A stretch of DNA of 64,000 nt. Source: Cohnella rhizosphaerae (lineage in GTDB: Bacteria; Bacillota; Bacilli; Paenibacillales; Paenibacillaceae). This document shows, piece by piece, positions 29,974 through 39,577 of the stretch. Each line of letters opens with the position of its first letter. The first letter of the stretch is position 1. The notes under the pieces are model-generated. The model was not told the origin of the DNA. It was given only the letters and a program-made list of their open reading frames with translations, and did no database searches. Both the position numbers and the translations under genes were made by a program. Location of the stretch: NCBI RefSeq assembly GCF_029525575.1, contig NZ_JAPDIA010000003.1, positions 1,666,214 through 1,730,213 on the forward strand, written 5' to 3'.

Positions 29974-31065
29974 ATGACTTTACGCTACCCCAGCCCAGTG
30001 CGCCGCGCCGCGCTCGCGCTGACGGCCGCATCGTTGCTGGCCGCGCTTGCGACCGGCTGCGGCGGCAAGGCCAAGCCCGCGCTGGCCCCGGTCGATACCG
30101 CGACGGCTTCGCAGTCTGCCTCGGCTTCGGCCGCGCCGACCGCATCCGCGGCCGATCCGACCGCCGCATTCCTCGCGCCGCTCACCGGACTGCCGACGGA
30201 GCAGGCCATCACCCGCAGGCCGCTCAGCGTCATGATCAACAACTTCAAGGCTGCGCGTCCCCAGTCCGGCCTGACGCATGCCGACACGGTATGGGAGATC
30301 CTCGCCGAGGGAGGCATCACGCGACTCGTCGCGATTTTCCAGAGCCAGACGTTCGACGATCCGATCGGTCCGATCCGCAGCATCCGACCTTATCTGATCG
30401 ACATCGGCGAGACGTACGGCGGCGTCCTCGTTCACGCGGGAGCCAGCAACGACGCGCTCGCCATCCTGCAGCATTCGGGCAAGGCCGACATGGACGAGAT
30501 CAACAACGCCGGCGCCTATTTTTACCGCAGCAAGGACCGCAAGGCGCCGCACAACCTTTATTCTACGCAAGACAAGCTGTATACGGGCGCACGGAAAATG
30601 AAGTACGACGAGACGGCGACCGTGCCGCTGGTACAGTTCGATCCGACGCCGGACGTGATCGGGGAGCCCGCGGCAACGCAGATCGAGCTCAAATTCCAAT
30701 TGTCCGATTACAAGGTGTCCTATCGATACGATGCCGAGACGCATTTGTACGCCCGCTCGATCAACGGACAGCCGCATATCGACCTGAACAATTCCCGTCA
30801 GCTCACGGCCGCCAATCTCGTCGTCCTGTCGGCCAAGCATCGTACATACGACGATTACGGACGGCTGGAGATCGATCTGAACGGCGGCGGCGAAGCCGTC
30901 TTGTTCCAGGAAGGGCGCGCGATCGCGTGCGAGTGGAAGCGGGCTCCGGGCGACATCGTCCGCATCTACCGCGACGGCCGCGAGCTCAAGTTTCTGCCGG
31001 GCACGACCTATTATCATGTCGTTCCGACGGATGGCGGTTTCGCGAGCCACGTGACGTACGAATAA
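29974..31065 (+). CDS. YerB-like DUF3048 lipoprotein
   Basis: An intact 363-residue lipoprotein: signal peptide with lipobox ALATGC (Cys29), an Ala/Ser-rich linker, then a DUF3048 domain with PLTGLPTEQAITRRPLSVMI, ARPQSGLTHADTVWEILAEG, GPIRSIRPYLIDIG and a C-terminal beta-rich domain ending FASHVTYE. This is the Bacillus YerB family, whose function is not established. GGAGG precedes the ATG. It is followed after 43 bp by the membrane AraC regulator on the same strand; a functional link is not evident. Confidence 0.85.
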   Translation: MTLRYPSPVRRAALALTAASLLAALATGCGGKAKPALAPVDTATASQSASASAAPTASAADPTAAFLAPLTGLPTEQAITRRPLSVMINNFKAARPQSGLTHADTVWEILAEGGITRLVAIFQSQTFDDPIGPIRSIRPYLIDIGETYGGVLVHAGASNDALAILQHSGKADMDEINNAGAYFYRSKDRKAPHNLYSTQDKLYTGARKMKYDETATVPLVQFDPTPDVIGEPAATQIELKFQLSDYKVSYRYDAETHLYARSINGQPHIDLNNSRQLTAANLVVLSAKHRTYDDYGRLEIDLNGGGEAVLFQEGRAIACEWKRAPGDIVRIYRDGRELKFLPGTTYYHVVPTDGGFASHVTYE

Positions 31066-31108
31066 ACGCATCAATCCGCAATCGCAGCCAGAAGAAGGGG
31101 CGTAAAGG

Positions 31109-33375
31109 ATGAGGCTCAAGCTTCGCAGAGAGAGAACGGGCGGCAGCAGGACCTGGTTCGGCAAAATGCTGCTGTCTTACTTGCCGGCGTTTTTCATCCT
31201 GACTGCTTTTCTGTTTTTTTATTTTTTTCCAAATTCTGAACAGCCGCAACCAGGAAACCGCCCGCAAGACGAACGATTACGTGACCCGGCAGGCGCAGCT
31301 TGTCGTGGACGCCTCGCTGACGGCGATCGACCAGAAGATCACGCTGGAAATGCTGCGCAACCGCACCGTGCTGCGCTACTTCTCGGAGCCGACGGCCGCA
31401 GATCTGTCGCTGCAGGTCGACGTCATGAACGAGCTGGCGGAGCTCAAGATCGCCAACCCGCTCATTCATTCGATCTACATGGTCCGGGCCGACGACCGCA
31501 TGGTTCTGAACATGAGCACGACCTATCCGCTCAATCGTTATCCGGACGCCGCCTTTATCGAATCGAGCCTGCACGCGCCGAACAGCAAATGGTCCGATCT
31601 CCGGCTATACAAGGAGCTCCCCCTCGGAGACGGGGACGCCGGTCGTGACGCTGACGCGGAGCGTGTCCATCTTCTCGGGCCGCTACGGGCTGATCGTCAT
31701 TAACGTCAACGCGGCTTCCCTCCAGCAGCTTGTCAGGGACATGTACGATGCGTCGGTCACGCAGTTGCATCTGTACGACGGCGCGGGACAGGATTTGTTC
31801 CATACGGACCCCGCGGACGTCGCGCCGAAGGCCAGCAAGACGCTCGCGTCCGAGTCGGTGTCCGACTACACCGGCTGGCGTCTCGTCAGCGAGTGGAACG
31901 ACGGCAAATGGATTACGTTCCTGCTGTCCCTCTTTAACGTCTGGCTGGTGCTGGGTTTGCTCGTCTGCGCGCTGGCGCTCGGCTGGATCGTGTGGATGAC
32001 CCGTCAGAACTATCGTCCGATCCGCAATCTGGTCGCGCAGCTGGAGCGCTACTCGCCCGGCAGCGGTCCGGTTAAGGACGGCGACGAGCGCTACGGCGGA
32101 GAATTCAGATATATCCATTCGATGATGGAAAACATGATCGACCAGAACAGCCGGTTCCAGCTGCAGCTCCAGCAGGACCTGGAGGTGAAGCGGAACTTTT
32201 ACCTGTACGGGCTGCTGGAGGGCATCCGACAGGTCGGGCCGGAGGAATGGGCGGCTACGGCGGACCAGCACGGCATGTATCCCGCGTTCGGCAAAGCGTT
32301 CGTCGTCGTCCTGGAGATCGACCGAAGCGCGGAATGGCGGCGGACGTACGGCCAGGAGGAACAGGACGGTTGGAAAAAGGCCGTTGAAGCGATCGTTGGC
32401 GGATTGACGGAGCAGGCCGCAGGGTGCCGGGTGTGGATGCTCTGGACGATGGCGAACCAGCTCGCGGTGATGCTCATGAGCGAAGGCGACGTACCGGACG
32501 AGGCGATGTCCGCGCTGATCGGGGAGTGGCATGCGCGCATCCGGGCCGACCTTCCGTTCGAGATGACGATCGGGCTGGGAGAGCCCGCAACGCGTCCGGA
32601 GAACATCCACGACGCTTATCAGGAAGCGCTCGCCGCGCTGCAATACAAGTCCATTGAAGGCAACAACCGGATTCTGAAGCATACGGGCGGACCGACCGGC
32701 CGGGGCGAGGTGTTCCGCCACCTGCAGCGGATCGACGGCATCGTCGACTTGCTGCGTCTGTCGGACGCAAAGTGGCGGGCGGAGTTCCGTTCGCTGATCC
32801 GGCAGATGGAGCTCGACCGGGCGTCGCGCGAGGATATCGGGCAGGTCATGAATTACTTGATCTTCAACCTCGGCCGGGCCGTGGAGGGCATGAGCGCCGA
32901 GTACCGGCGCCTGTGGAGCACGGACATCATGCCGGCGCTCGCGAAGACGCTGGCCGAGGTCGAGATGATGGGCGACATCGCGCACGCCTTTTTCGAGGCG
33001 CTCGAAGCGTTCGAGGAGCGGGTGGAGCAGTCGCGCGAATCGCGGAACCAGGGCGTGCTCATCAAGGAGGTCAAGGCGTACATCGAGTCCGACTTCGCGC
33101 GGCCCGAGCTGTCGCTGGACTATCTCAGCGACAAGTTCGGCATCAGCGGCAAGTATTTGAGCCGTTTGTTCAAGGAAGAGTTCGGCCTGAAGTTCGTCGA
33201 CTTCCTGATCGACCTTCGCATCCGCCACGCCCAGCAGCTGCTGTCCGAGACGAGCCTGCCGGTCCAGGAGATCTCCGAGCGGATCGGCTACAGCAGTCCG
33301 ATCTCGTTCGCCCGCACGTTCAAAAAAATCGTCGGCGTGCCGCCGATCGATTACCGCAAGGAAAAGCAGGGGTAA
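31109..33375 (+). CDS. Membrane-bound AraC-family regulator, two apparent frameshifts
   Basis: About 755 residues. An N-terminal membrane helix (LSYLPAFFILTAFLFF) and a second (VWLVLGLLVCALALGWIVWM) enclose an extracellular sensor; a central cytoplasmic region follows, and the C-terminus is an AraC-type double helix-turn-helix (LSLDYLSDKFGISGKYLSRL, IGYSSPISFARTFKKIVG). This architecture is common in Paenibacillus beside sugar ABC operons. Frame changes occur in the T7-A-T7 tract (31214-31228) and a C5 run (31619-31623), each by one extra base. It lies upstream of the importer operon at 33720 on the same strand, which it probably activates when an oligosaccharide is sensed outside. Confidence 0.85.
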
Positions 33376-33393
33376 ACGACCCGCTGCATATCG

Positions 33394-33436
33394 CAATCCG
33401 GTCACGCGTTCAAGCGCGGCCGGATTGTTTGTTTTT
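33394..33436 (+). terminator. Terminator after the membrane AraC gene
   Basis: CAATCCGG / CCGGATTG arms enclosing an 18-nt loop, followed by TTTGTTTTTG. Confidence 0.7.
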
Positions 33437-33544
33437 GTCCCTGGTGAACTTAAAAACGTTGATATGACGGAATTTTTTTGGCGTGGGGAAAAAAGTTGGC
33501 AGGTGGAATAAGGTTGGTTAAGGCGATAAAACGTATGCTTGGTT

Positions 33545-33588
33545 CATGTCATTAAACGTACCATCGTAATAACGCTTACGATGACATG
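33545..33588. promoter_or_regulatory. Nested inverted repeats upstream of the second importer operon
   Basis: Inner perfect arms CATCGTAA (33562-33569) and TTACGATG (33576-33583) with outer arms CATGTCAT (33545-33552) and ATGACATG (33581-33588). Position 130-175 bp before the binding-protein start suggests a regulator site or leader structure. No other gene seen in 33437-33719. Confidence 0.45.
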
Positions 33589-33719
33589 AGATTGACCGTT
33601 TGGTTGGATCGGAGAAAATGGTTTGTTGTGCGGTCCGTGCGGCGATGATTTGATTAAGGCACGACTTGGCGGCACGTTGGGTCAGGTCGACATTCGATGC
33701 AAGAGGGAGAGGTCATCCG

Positions 33720-35102
33720 ATGAAAAACAGATTCAAGAAAAGCCTCGCGCTGCTGACGGCGGCCGGCGCAGTCGGCACGGTCGTACTGGCGGGTTGCTCG
33801 AACGGAGGAGACGACGCTAATGCGGGGAGCAGCGGCTCGGCGGGAGCGGAGAAAGTCAAGCTTTCCTTCGAAACTTCCGTCTATGCGGAAGCGCCTCACA
33901 AGAAAGCGATCGACGCCCTGATCCAAAAGTACAACGAATCGAATCCCAACGTCGAGATCACGGTTCACGGCACGGACTACGAAAACTTCTGGGACAAGCT
34001 GACCACCGAGATCATCGCGGGCACGCAGGGAGATATCGTTCAAGTCTATCCCGAGAACATCGCGACCTACAACGCGCTGCAGGGGGAAAAGGGCGCCTTC
34101 TTGAATCTGGACGACCGCATCAAAGGAACGGAGCTGGAGACGGACCTCGTCGGCCAGGAGCTTAGCAAGGTAAACGGCTCTTATTATGCGTTATCCGATT
34201 ACGCTTGGGGCACGACCGGTATCTTCTACCGCAAGTCGCTGTTCCAAAAGGCCGGCATCGATCCCGCTTCGATCAAGACGCTGGAGGACTTCAAACAGGC
34301 CGCGATCAAGCTGGGCGTCGATACGGACGGGGACGGCACGGTCGATCAATACGGATTTTCGAGCGTCGTAGGCTCTCACCCGTTCGTCGCATCCGAGTGG
34401 TATCGGCTCGTCGCGCGGCCGGTGTCTAACGGCATCTTCTTCGGCGACGGCGAATCCGGCCCGTATACGGCCGACCGGATCAACGTCAACTCGCCGGCCA
34501 ATGTGTGGGCGGCCGAATGGTGGCAGGACCTCATCGACAATCCGCAGGCGACGCCGCCGGGCACGCGGGACAAGAAGGTCAGCCGCGAGATGTTCTGGAA
34601 CGGCCAGGCCGCGATGATGATGGACGGCCCATGGTTCATCGGCATGACAAGAGAGCGCGACGCGGCGTTGATGGACGATCTTGGCCTGATGCCGCAGCCT
34701 TCCGTCGAATACGAGGGCCAGACGTACAAGCCGAACCCGCATAATTATCCGCTCGTCGCCATGATCTCCGCGAACAGCAAGCATCCGGACGAGGCTTGGG
34801 ACTTCCTGAAGTGGATGGCTTCCGCGGAAGCGCAGGAGATCGTCTCGCAATCCGGCATGATTCCGAGCAGCAAAGCCTATGCCGGCACGGACGCATACGC
34901 TCAGGCGAATCCGCTTGCCGCGCAGTTTTTCGACTTCCAGCAGAACGTATACGCGCCGGCCGTCATGGATCCGCCGATCCCCGAGCTCGGCACGCTGAAC
35001 CAGACGCTGATCAACTACGCGCAAAATATGTTCGTCGCCAAGCAAGACGCGAAGTCTTCGCTCGACAAGGCGGCGGAAGAGATGAAAAAAGCGATGAATT
35101 AA
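33720..35102 (+). CDS. Sugar ABC transporter substrate-binding lipoprotein
   Basis: An intact 460-residue lipoprotein with signal peptide, lipobox VLAGC (Cys26) and a family-1 solute-binding fold (KVKLSFETSVYAEAPHKKAI, IVQVYPENIATYNAL, WGTTGIFYRKSLFQKAGIDP, WNGQAAMMMDGPW). The ATG at 33720 is preceded by GAGGGAGAGG. First gene of an operon with two permeases, an oxidoreductase and an aldose epimerase. The substrate is an oligosaccharide or sugar derivative that needs oxidation or epimerisation, but identity cannot be told from sequence. Regulated probably by the upstream membrane AraC protein. Confidence 0.9.
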   Translation: MKNRFKKSLALLTAAGAVGTVVLAGCSNGGDDANAGSSGSAGAEKVKLSFETSVYAEAPHKKAIDALIQKYNESNPNVEITVHGTDYENFWDKLTTEIIAGTQGDIVQVYPENIATYNALQGEKGAFLNLDDRIKGTELETDLVGQELSKVNGSYYALSDYAWGTTGIFYRKSLFQKAGIDPASIKTLEDFKQAAIKLGVDTDGDGTVDQYGFSSVVGSHPFVASEWYRLVARPVSNGIFFGDGESGPYTADRINVNSPANVWAAEWWQDLIDNPQATPPGTRDKKVSREMFWNGQAAMMMDGPWFIGMTRERDAALMDDLGLMPQPSVEYEGQTYKPNPHNYPLVAMISANSKHPDEAWDFLKWMASAEAQEIVSQSGMIPSSKAYAGTDAYAQANPLAAQFFDFQQNVYAPAVMDPPIPELGTLNQTLINYAQNMFVAKQDAKSSLDKAAEEMKKAMN

Positions 35103-35162
35103 TTCGTCAGGCCGGTCCGGCGGCTCGCGCCGCTGGATTCGAAGCCTGCGAGGAGGAAGGAA

Positions 35163-36140
35163 ATGAACAACGACAACGCGCTTCCCGGACAGCCCTCCTT
35201 GACGACGCAGCAGGCAGAACCGGCCGGCAGGACGCGCTTCTGGCGCTCCGAGTGGCGGAGGCTGAAGCAGAACAGGGCCGCCTATTTGTTTATCGCGCCG
35301 CTTGCGCTGGCGGTCGGACTCGTGCTGCTGTATCCGATTCTGAAGGCGGCGCTGATGAGCTTTCAATACTGGAAGGTCGCGAAGCCGATCGCGGACGGGC
35401 ATCCGTTCGTCGGATTCGATAATTACGCGGCGGTTATGGATTCCGGCTATTTCTGGCAGTCGCTCGGCATTACGTTCCTGTACATTTTCGTCACGGTCGT
35501 CCTGCGCTTTGTACTGGGCATCGGGACCGCCGTACTGCTTAACACGCCGTTCAAGGGCCGCGGACTCGTCCGGGCGCTCGTCATCATCCCGTGGGCGGTC
35601 CCCGAGGTTGTCACCTGTCTGGTCTTCATCCTCATGTTCGACTATCAATTCGGCGTCGTTAACGACGTGTTGATCAAAATGAACATTCTGTCGAACCCTC
35701 TGGCCTTCCTGGGCGAATCCGACACGGCGCTGTGGTCCGCGATGATCGTCAACGTGTGGAAGGGCTTCCCGTTCGCCGCCATCATGCTGCTGGCCGGTCT
35801 GCAGGGCATCCCGAAGGATCACTACGAAGCGGCGAGCATCGACGGGGCCTCGGCCTGGAAGCAGTTCACGAGCGTGACGCTGCCGGCGCTGAAGCCCGTA
35901 TCCGTCATCGTGTTCCTGCTGCTCGTCATCTGGACGGTCAAGGACTTCGGCATCGTATACGTGCTGACGGGCGGCGGACCGAGCCGCGCCACGGAGCTGC
36001 TGACGATTTTCATTTACCGGGCCGGCTTTAAGTCGTTCGACTTCGGTCTCGCGGCCGCGGCAGGCATGTTCCTGCTGCTGATCTCAGTCGTCTTCACCGT
36101 GCTCTACATGAAGGCCACGAAGGCGGGTGAATCGGCGTGA
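35163..36140 (+). CDS. Sugar ABC transporter permease (MalF/UgpA type)
   Basis: An intact 325-residue membrane permease with six hydrophobic segments and the EAA loop YEAASIDGASAWKQFTSVTLP. Start ATG after GAGGAGGAAGGA. It overlaps the second permease by four bases (GTGA), so the two channel subunits are made in equal amounts. No ATPase gene in the operon. Confidence 0.93.
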   Translation: MNNDNALPGQPSLTTQQAEPAGRTRFWRSEWRRLKQNRAAYLFIAPLALAVGLVLLYPILKAALMSFQYWKVAKPIADGHPFVGFDNYAAVMDSGYFWQSLGITFLYIFVTVVLRFVLGIGTAVLLNTPFKGRGLVRALVIIPWAVPEVVTCLVFILMFDYQFGVVNDVLIKMNILSNPLAFLGESDTALWSAMIVNVWKGFPFAAIMLLAGLQGIPKDHYEAASIDGASAWKQFTSVTLPALKPVSVIVFLLLVIWTVKDFGIVYVLTGGGPSRATELLTIFIYRAGFKSFDFGLAAAAGMFLLLISVVFTVLYMKATKAGESA

Positions 36141-36973
36141 AAAAAAGAAACATGCCTATCGTCTATATCGCCGCCGTCCTGATCTCTTTGTTTGCGATCG
36201 CGCCGTTCGTCTGGATGATCCTGACCTCGCTTAAGCCGCAGGCCGAGATCTACAGCAAGCCGCTGCAGTATTTGCCGCAGCATCTGAACGCCGAGGGCTA
36301 CAAAGGGATGCTGAACGCGAAGGCCGATCCGAACGTGAACTTCATCTCCTGGTTCAAAAATACGGCGATCGTCTCGCTGCTCACGACGGCGCTGTCGCTG
36401 ATCGTGTCGGCGCTGGGCGGCTATGCGATGTCGCGCTTCCAGTTCCGCGGCCGCATGAGCATCGGCTATATCATCCTGCTGACGCAGATGCTGCCGGGCT
36501 CGCTGCTCATCATCCCGCTGTACCTCATCATGAAGGATTACCACCTGCTGAACTCCTACTTCGGCCTCGTGATCGCGTATTCGACGATTGCGGTTCCGTT
36601 TTGCACGTGGATGCTCAAGGGCTACTTCGACAGCGTAGCGACGGCCATCGACGAGGCTGCCTCGATCGACGGCGCCGGGCGCTGGACGACGTTCGTCCGG
36701 GTCATTCTGCCGCTGACGCTGCCGGGACTCGTGGTGACGGCCGTCTTCTCCTTCCTGACGAGCTGGAACGAATTCATGTTCGCGCAGACGTTCCTCAGCG
36801 ACTACGACAAGTGGACGCTCTCGGTCGGCATCGCCAGCTTCCAGGGGCAATACGTCGTCAACTGGGACTATCTGATGGCCGGCTCCGTCATGACGACGCT
36901 GCCGATCGTCATCGCGTTCTGGCTGCTGCAGAAGCATCTCGTCAGCGGCATGACGGCGGGCGCGGTCAAGTAA
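36137..36973 (+). CDS. Sugar ABC transporter permease (MalG/UgpE type)
   Basis: An intact 278-residue permease with GTG start inside the preceding stop, membrane segments beginning IVYIAAVLISLFAIAPFVWM, EAA loop IDEAASIDGAGRWTTFVRV and C-terminus LVSGMTAGAVK. Forms the channel with the protein from 35163-36140. Confidence 0.93.
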   Translation: MKKRNMPIVYIAAVLISLFAIAPFVWMILTSLKPQAEIYSKPLQYLPQHLNAEGYKGMLNAKADPNVNFISWFKNTAIVSLLTTALSLIVSALGGYAMSRFQFRGRMSIGYIILLTQMLPGSLLIIPLYLIMKDYHLLNSYFGLVIAYSTIAVPFCTWMLKGYFDSVATAIDEAASIDGAGRWTTFVRVILPLTLPGLVVTAVFSFLTSWNEFMFAQTFLSDYDKWTLSVGIASFQGQYVVNWDYLMAGSVMTTLPIVIAFWLLQKHLVSGMTAGAVK

Positions 36974-37034
36974 TACAGGTACTACAGGCATCCGCGGCAA
37001 TTATTCTACGTTTTTCTAAGAGGAGCTATCGGCT

Positions 37035-38051
37035 ATGGAAAAGGGAAAAATCAGATTCGGCATCGTCGGCATGGGTATCCGGGGCAGCTTGTTCGCGGAC
37101 ACGCTGCTGCAAAATCCGCACGCCGAGCTCGTCGCCGTCAGCGACGCCTTCGCCGCTACGCTGGAGAAGAGCAAGGCGCGCTACAACGTTCCCGGCTATG
37201 CCGACGTCCGCGAGATGATCGCCGGGGAGCAGCTGGATGCGCTCGTCATCGCGACGCCGGACTTCCTCCACAAGGAGCCGGTCATGCTGGCGGCGGCGCA
37301 CGGGCTTCACTTCATGGTCGAAAAGCCGTTCTCGACTTCTGTCGAGGAAGCCGAGGAAATGCGGGAGGCGGTCGACCGCGCCGGCGTGACCTGTATGGTG
37401 GCGTTCGAGAACCGCTGGAACACGCCGTTCGTTGCGGTCAAGGAAGCGGTCGAGCGCGGCGAGATCGGCGACATTCTTACGATCAATGCGCGACTTAACG
37501 ATACGATCTTCGTTCCCACGCAGATGCTCAAGTGGTCGAAGGGCTCGTCGCCGGGCTGGTTCCTGCTGCCGCACGCGACGGATATCGCGCTGTGGCTGAA
37601 AAAGACCGCGACGCCGGTCAGCGTCTACGCCGTCGGCACGAAGAAAAAGCTCGTCGGCATGGGCATCGACACGTACGATTCGATCCAGTCGGTCGTCAGC
37701 TTCGACGACGGCACGCACGCGACGTTCACCACCAGCTGGGTGCTGCCCGAGTCGATGCCGCTGATCTACGACTTCAAGTACGAGATCATCGGGGACGACG
37801 GCGCGCTGTACGTGGATCTGTCCGATCAAATGGTGCGCAAGGCCGGGGGCGTCTACAGCCATATGCATACGCTCGGCACGCCGATCAACGGCCAATTCAC
37901 CTCCGCGCCGAGCTATATGCTGAACGCGTTCGTCGACCATGTCCGTCTCGGCACGAAGCCGGAGTCCGGCGCGGCCGCGGGCCTGCTCAACACGAAGCTG
38001 GTGCATGCCATCCACCGGTCCGTCCTGAGCGGGGCGGTCGAGCGGATCTGA
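37035..38051 (+). CDS. Gfo/Idh/MocA family NAD(P)-dependent oxidoreductase
   Basis: An intact 338-residue cytoplasmic protein. The N-terminus IRFGIVGMGIRGSLFADTLL is a dinucleotide-binding Rossmann fold; HFMVEKPFSTSVEEA holds the conserved EKP lysine; HATDIALWL matches the family's catalytic His/Asp region. GGAGCTATCGGCT lies before the ATG. In this operon it probably oxidises or reduces the imported sugar, with the adjacent epimerase preparing the anomer. Exact substrate unknown. Confidence 0.9.
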   Translation: MEKGKIRFGIVGMGIRGSLFADTLLQNPHAELVAVSDAFAATLEKSKARYNVPGYADVREMIAGEQLDALVIATPDFLHKEPVMLAAAHGLHFMVEKPFSTSVEEAEEMREAVDRAGVTCMVAFENRWNTPFVAVKEAVERGEIGDILTINARLNDTIFVPTQMLKWSKGSSPGWFLLPHATDIALWLKKTATPVSVYAVGTKKKLVGMGIDTYDSIQSVVSFDDGTHATFTTSWVLPESMPLIYDFKYEIIGDDGALYVDLSDQMVRKAGGVYSHMHTLGTPINGQFTSAPSYMLNAFVDHVRLGTKPESGAAAGLLNTKLVHAIHRSVLSGAVERI

Positions 38052-38055
38052 CGCC

Positions 38056-39064
38056 GTGCGGCCGGAAGATGTACATGGCGGCCGCCTCGTCGCCTGGCTG
38101 GGACGGCCGGGCGTCCTGATCGAGAACGGCCGGCTGCAGGCGACGATCGTCCCGACCCTGGGTAGCCGCGTCGTCTCGCTCCGCTGCAAGGCATCGGGCG
38201 TGGAGCTGCTGCGAACGCCGGCGTCAGTTATGGCGTATGAGTCCGCGCCGATGCTGTACGGTATCCCGGTGCTGTTTCCGCCCAACCGTATTGCCGGCGG
38301 CGCGTTCGAATTTGGAGGCAGAGCCTACCGGCTCGACGTCAACGATCCGGCGACCGGCTCCCACGCGCACGGCTTCGTGCACGACAAGGCGTGGGAAGTT
38401 GTTTCTTGCGGCAAGGATGAAGAGCGCGCAAGACTGGTCACGGCGTTCGATTCCGCGCTTCATCCGTCGGTGACCGCGCAATTTCCGCATCGCTTCCGTC
38501 TCGTCATGCGGGTCGAGCTGCTGGAGAACGCGCTCGTTCAGCGGATCGACGTGCACAACGAGAGCGATGCCGCGATGCCTTGGGGGGCTTGGGTATCACA
38601 CGGCCTTCAACCTCCCGCTGGGCGCGAATTCATCGTCGGCGTCCTGTACGTTCGCGGCGCCGGTAGGCCGCCGTTGGCAGCTGGATGCGCGCTTCCTGCC
38701 GACGGGCGAGATGGTGGAGGACGCGCGGGGCGTGCAGCTTCGACAGGGGATGCCACTCGATGGCGTCGCCTTGGACGACGTCTTCGAGGCCGCCGGCGAA
38801 GGCGCCAACGAAGCGGTGCTGACCGATCCGGAAGCCCGCATTCGCGTGCGCTATCGCGCGGAACGCGCCTTTGGCGCCTGGGTGCTGCACAATGGCGACG
38901 GCCGGCGGCGCTTCGTTTGCCCCGAGCCGTATACGTGCGTGACCAACGCGTTTAATCTGGCGCTGCCGCCGGATGCGACGGGCATGCGGGTGCTCGCGCC
39001 TTACGCGTCCGCATCGCTGGCTTGCAGCATCGCCGTGGAGCCGTGCGAGGCGGAACAATCGTAA
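38056..39064 (+). CDS. Aldose 1-epimerase (galactose mutarotase) family protein, one apparent frameshift
   Basis: About 335 residues: LQATIVPTLGSRVVSLRCK, VLFPPNRIAGGAFEFGGRAY, SHAHGFVHDKAWEV (catalytic-type His region), HPSVTAQFPHRFRL and, after a G6 run at 38582-38587, GYHTAFNLPLG. With G5 the frame reads MPWGLGYHTAFNL without interruption. The GTG start is 4 bp after the oxidoreductase stop; no strong ribosome binding site, consistent with coupling. Interconverts sugar anomers for the pathway. Confidence 0.85.
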
Positions 39065-39079
39065 TGTAGCGGAAGCGGG

Positions 39080-39117
39080 AATCCCCCGGCGATACGGCAG
39101 GCCGTATTGCCGGGGAT
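39080..39117 (+). terminator. GC-rich hairpin after the epimerase gene
   Basis: AATCCCC-CGGCGATACGG paired with CCGTATTGCCGGGGATT. Long stem but no true U-tract, so termination is likely but unproven. Confidence 0.55.
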
Positions 39118-39170
39118 TTGCCGTCTATCGGAGTAACGGAGAAGTCACAACTTACACTGCTGACTCGATG

Positions 39171-39410
39171 GCGGCAGAGGGTAGCGGACTCAGAAGTCGC
39201 TATTTCGCAAAAAAAAGGTCCATTTGCAATCGTATCGGACTGGAGGAACCTTATCGACTCGAGCCAAGGCGAAAACGGGCCGGCAATTTCGGAATAAGGG
39301 CTCCTGAGTCCGCAAACGGGCCGCGAATTCGAAATAACCAAAAATAAGGGCTCCTGAGTCCGAAGCTAGCCGCGATAACGCAATGACCAAAAATAAAGTC
39401 GTCACTATCC
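39171..39410. repeat. Degenerate intergenic repeats with 50-bp spacing
   Basis: AATAAGGGCTCCTGAGTCCG occurs at 39293 and 39343, exactly 50 bp apart, with a decayed further copy (AATAAAGTCGTC) near 39393 and related GGACTCAGAAGTCGCTATT near 39186. No gene seen in 39118-39577. Confidence 0.75.
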
Positions 39411-39577
39411 GTTTCTGAGCGCCAACGCGCAAAAGAAAGGGAGGGCGGGCGGCTTTTTCTCATTTACCGCAAACAAGCGAATCGGGAATGGACACTTTGT
39501 CGATTTATGCGATAAAATGAATCCACTTCCTTTAATTTTGCATTCAGTCCTTTCGGCGCGAAAGAAGTGAGGACACG

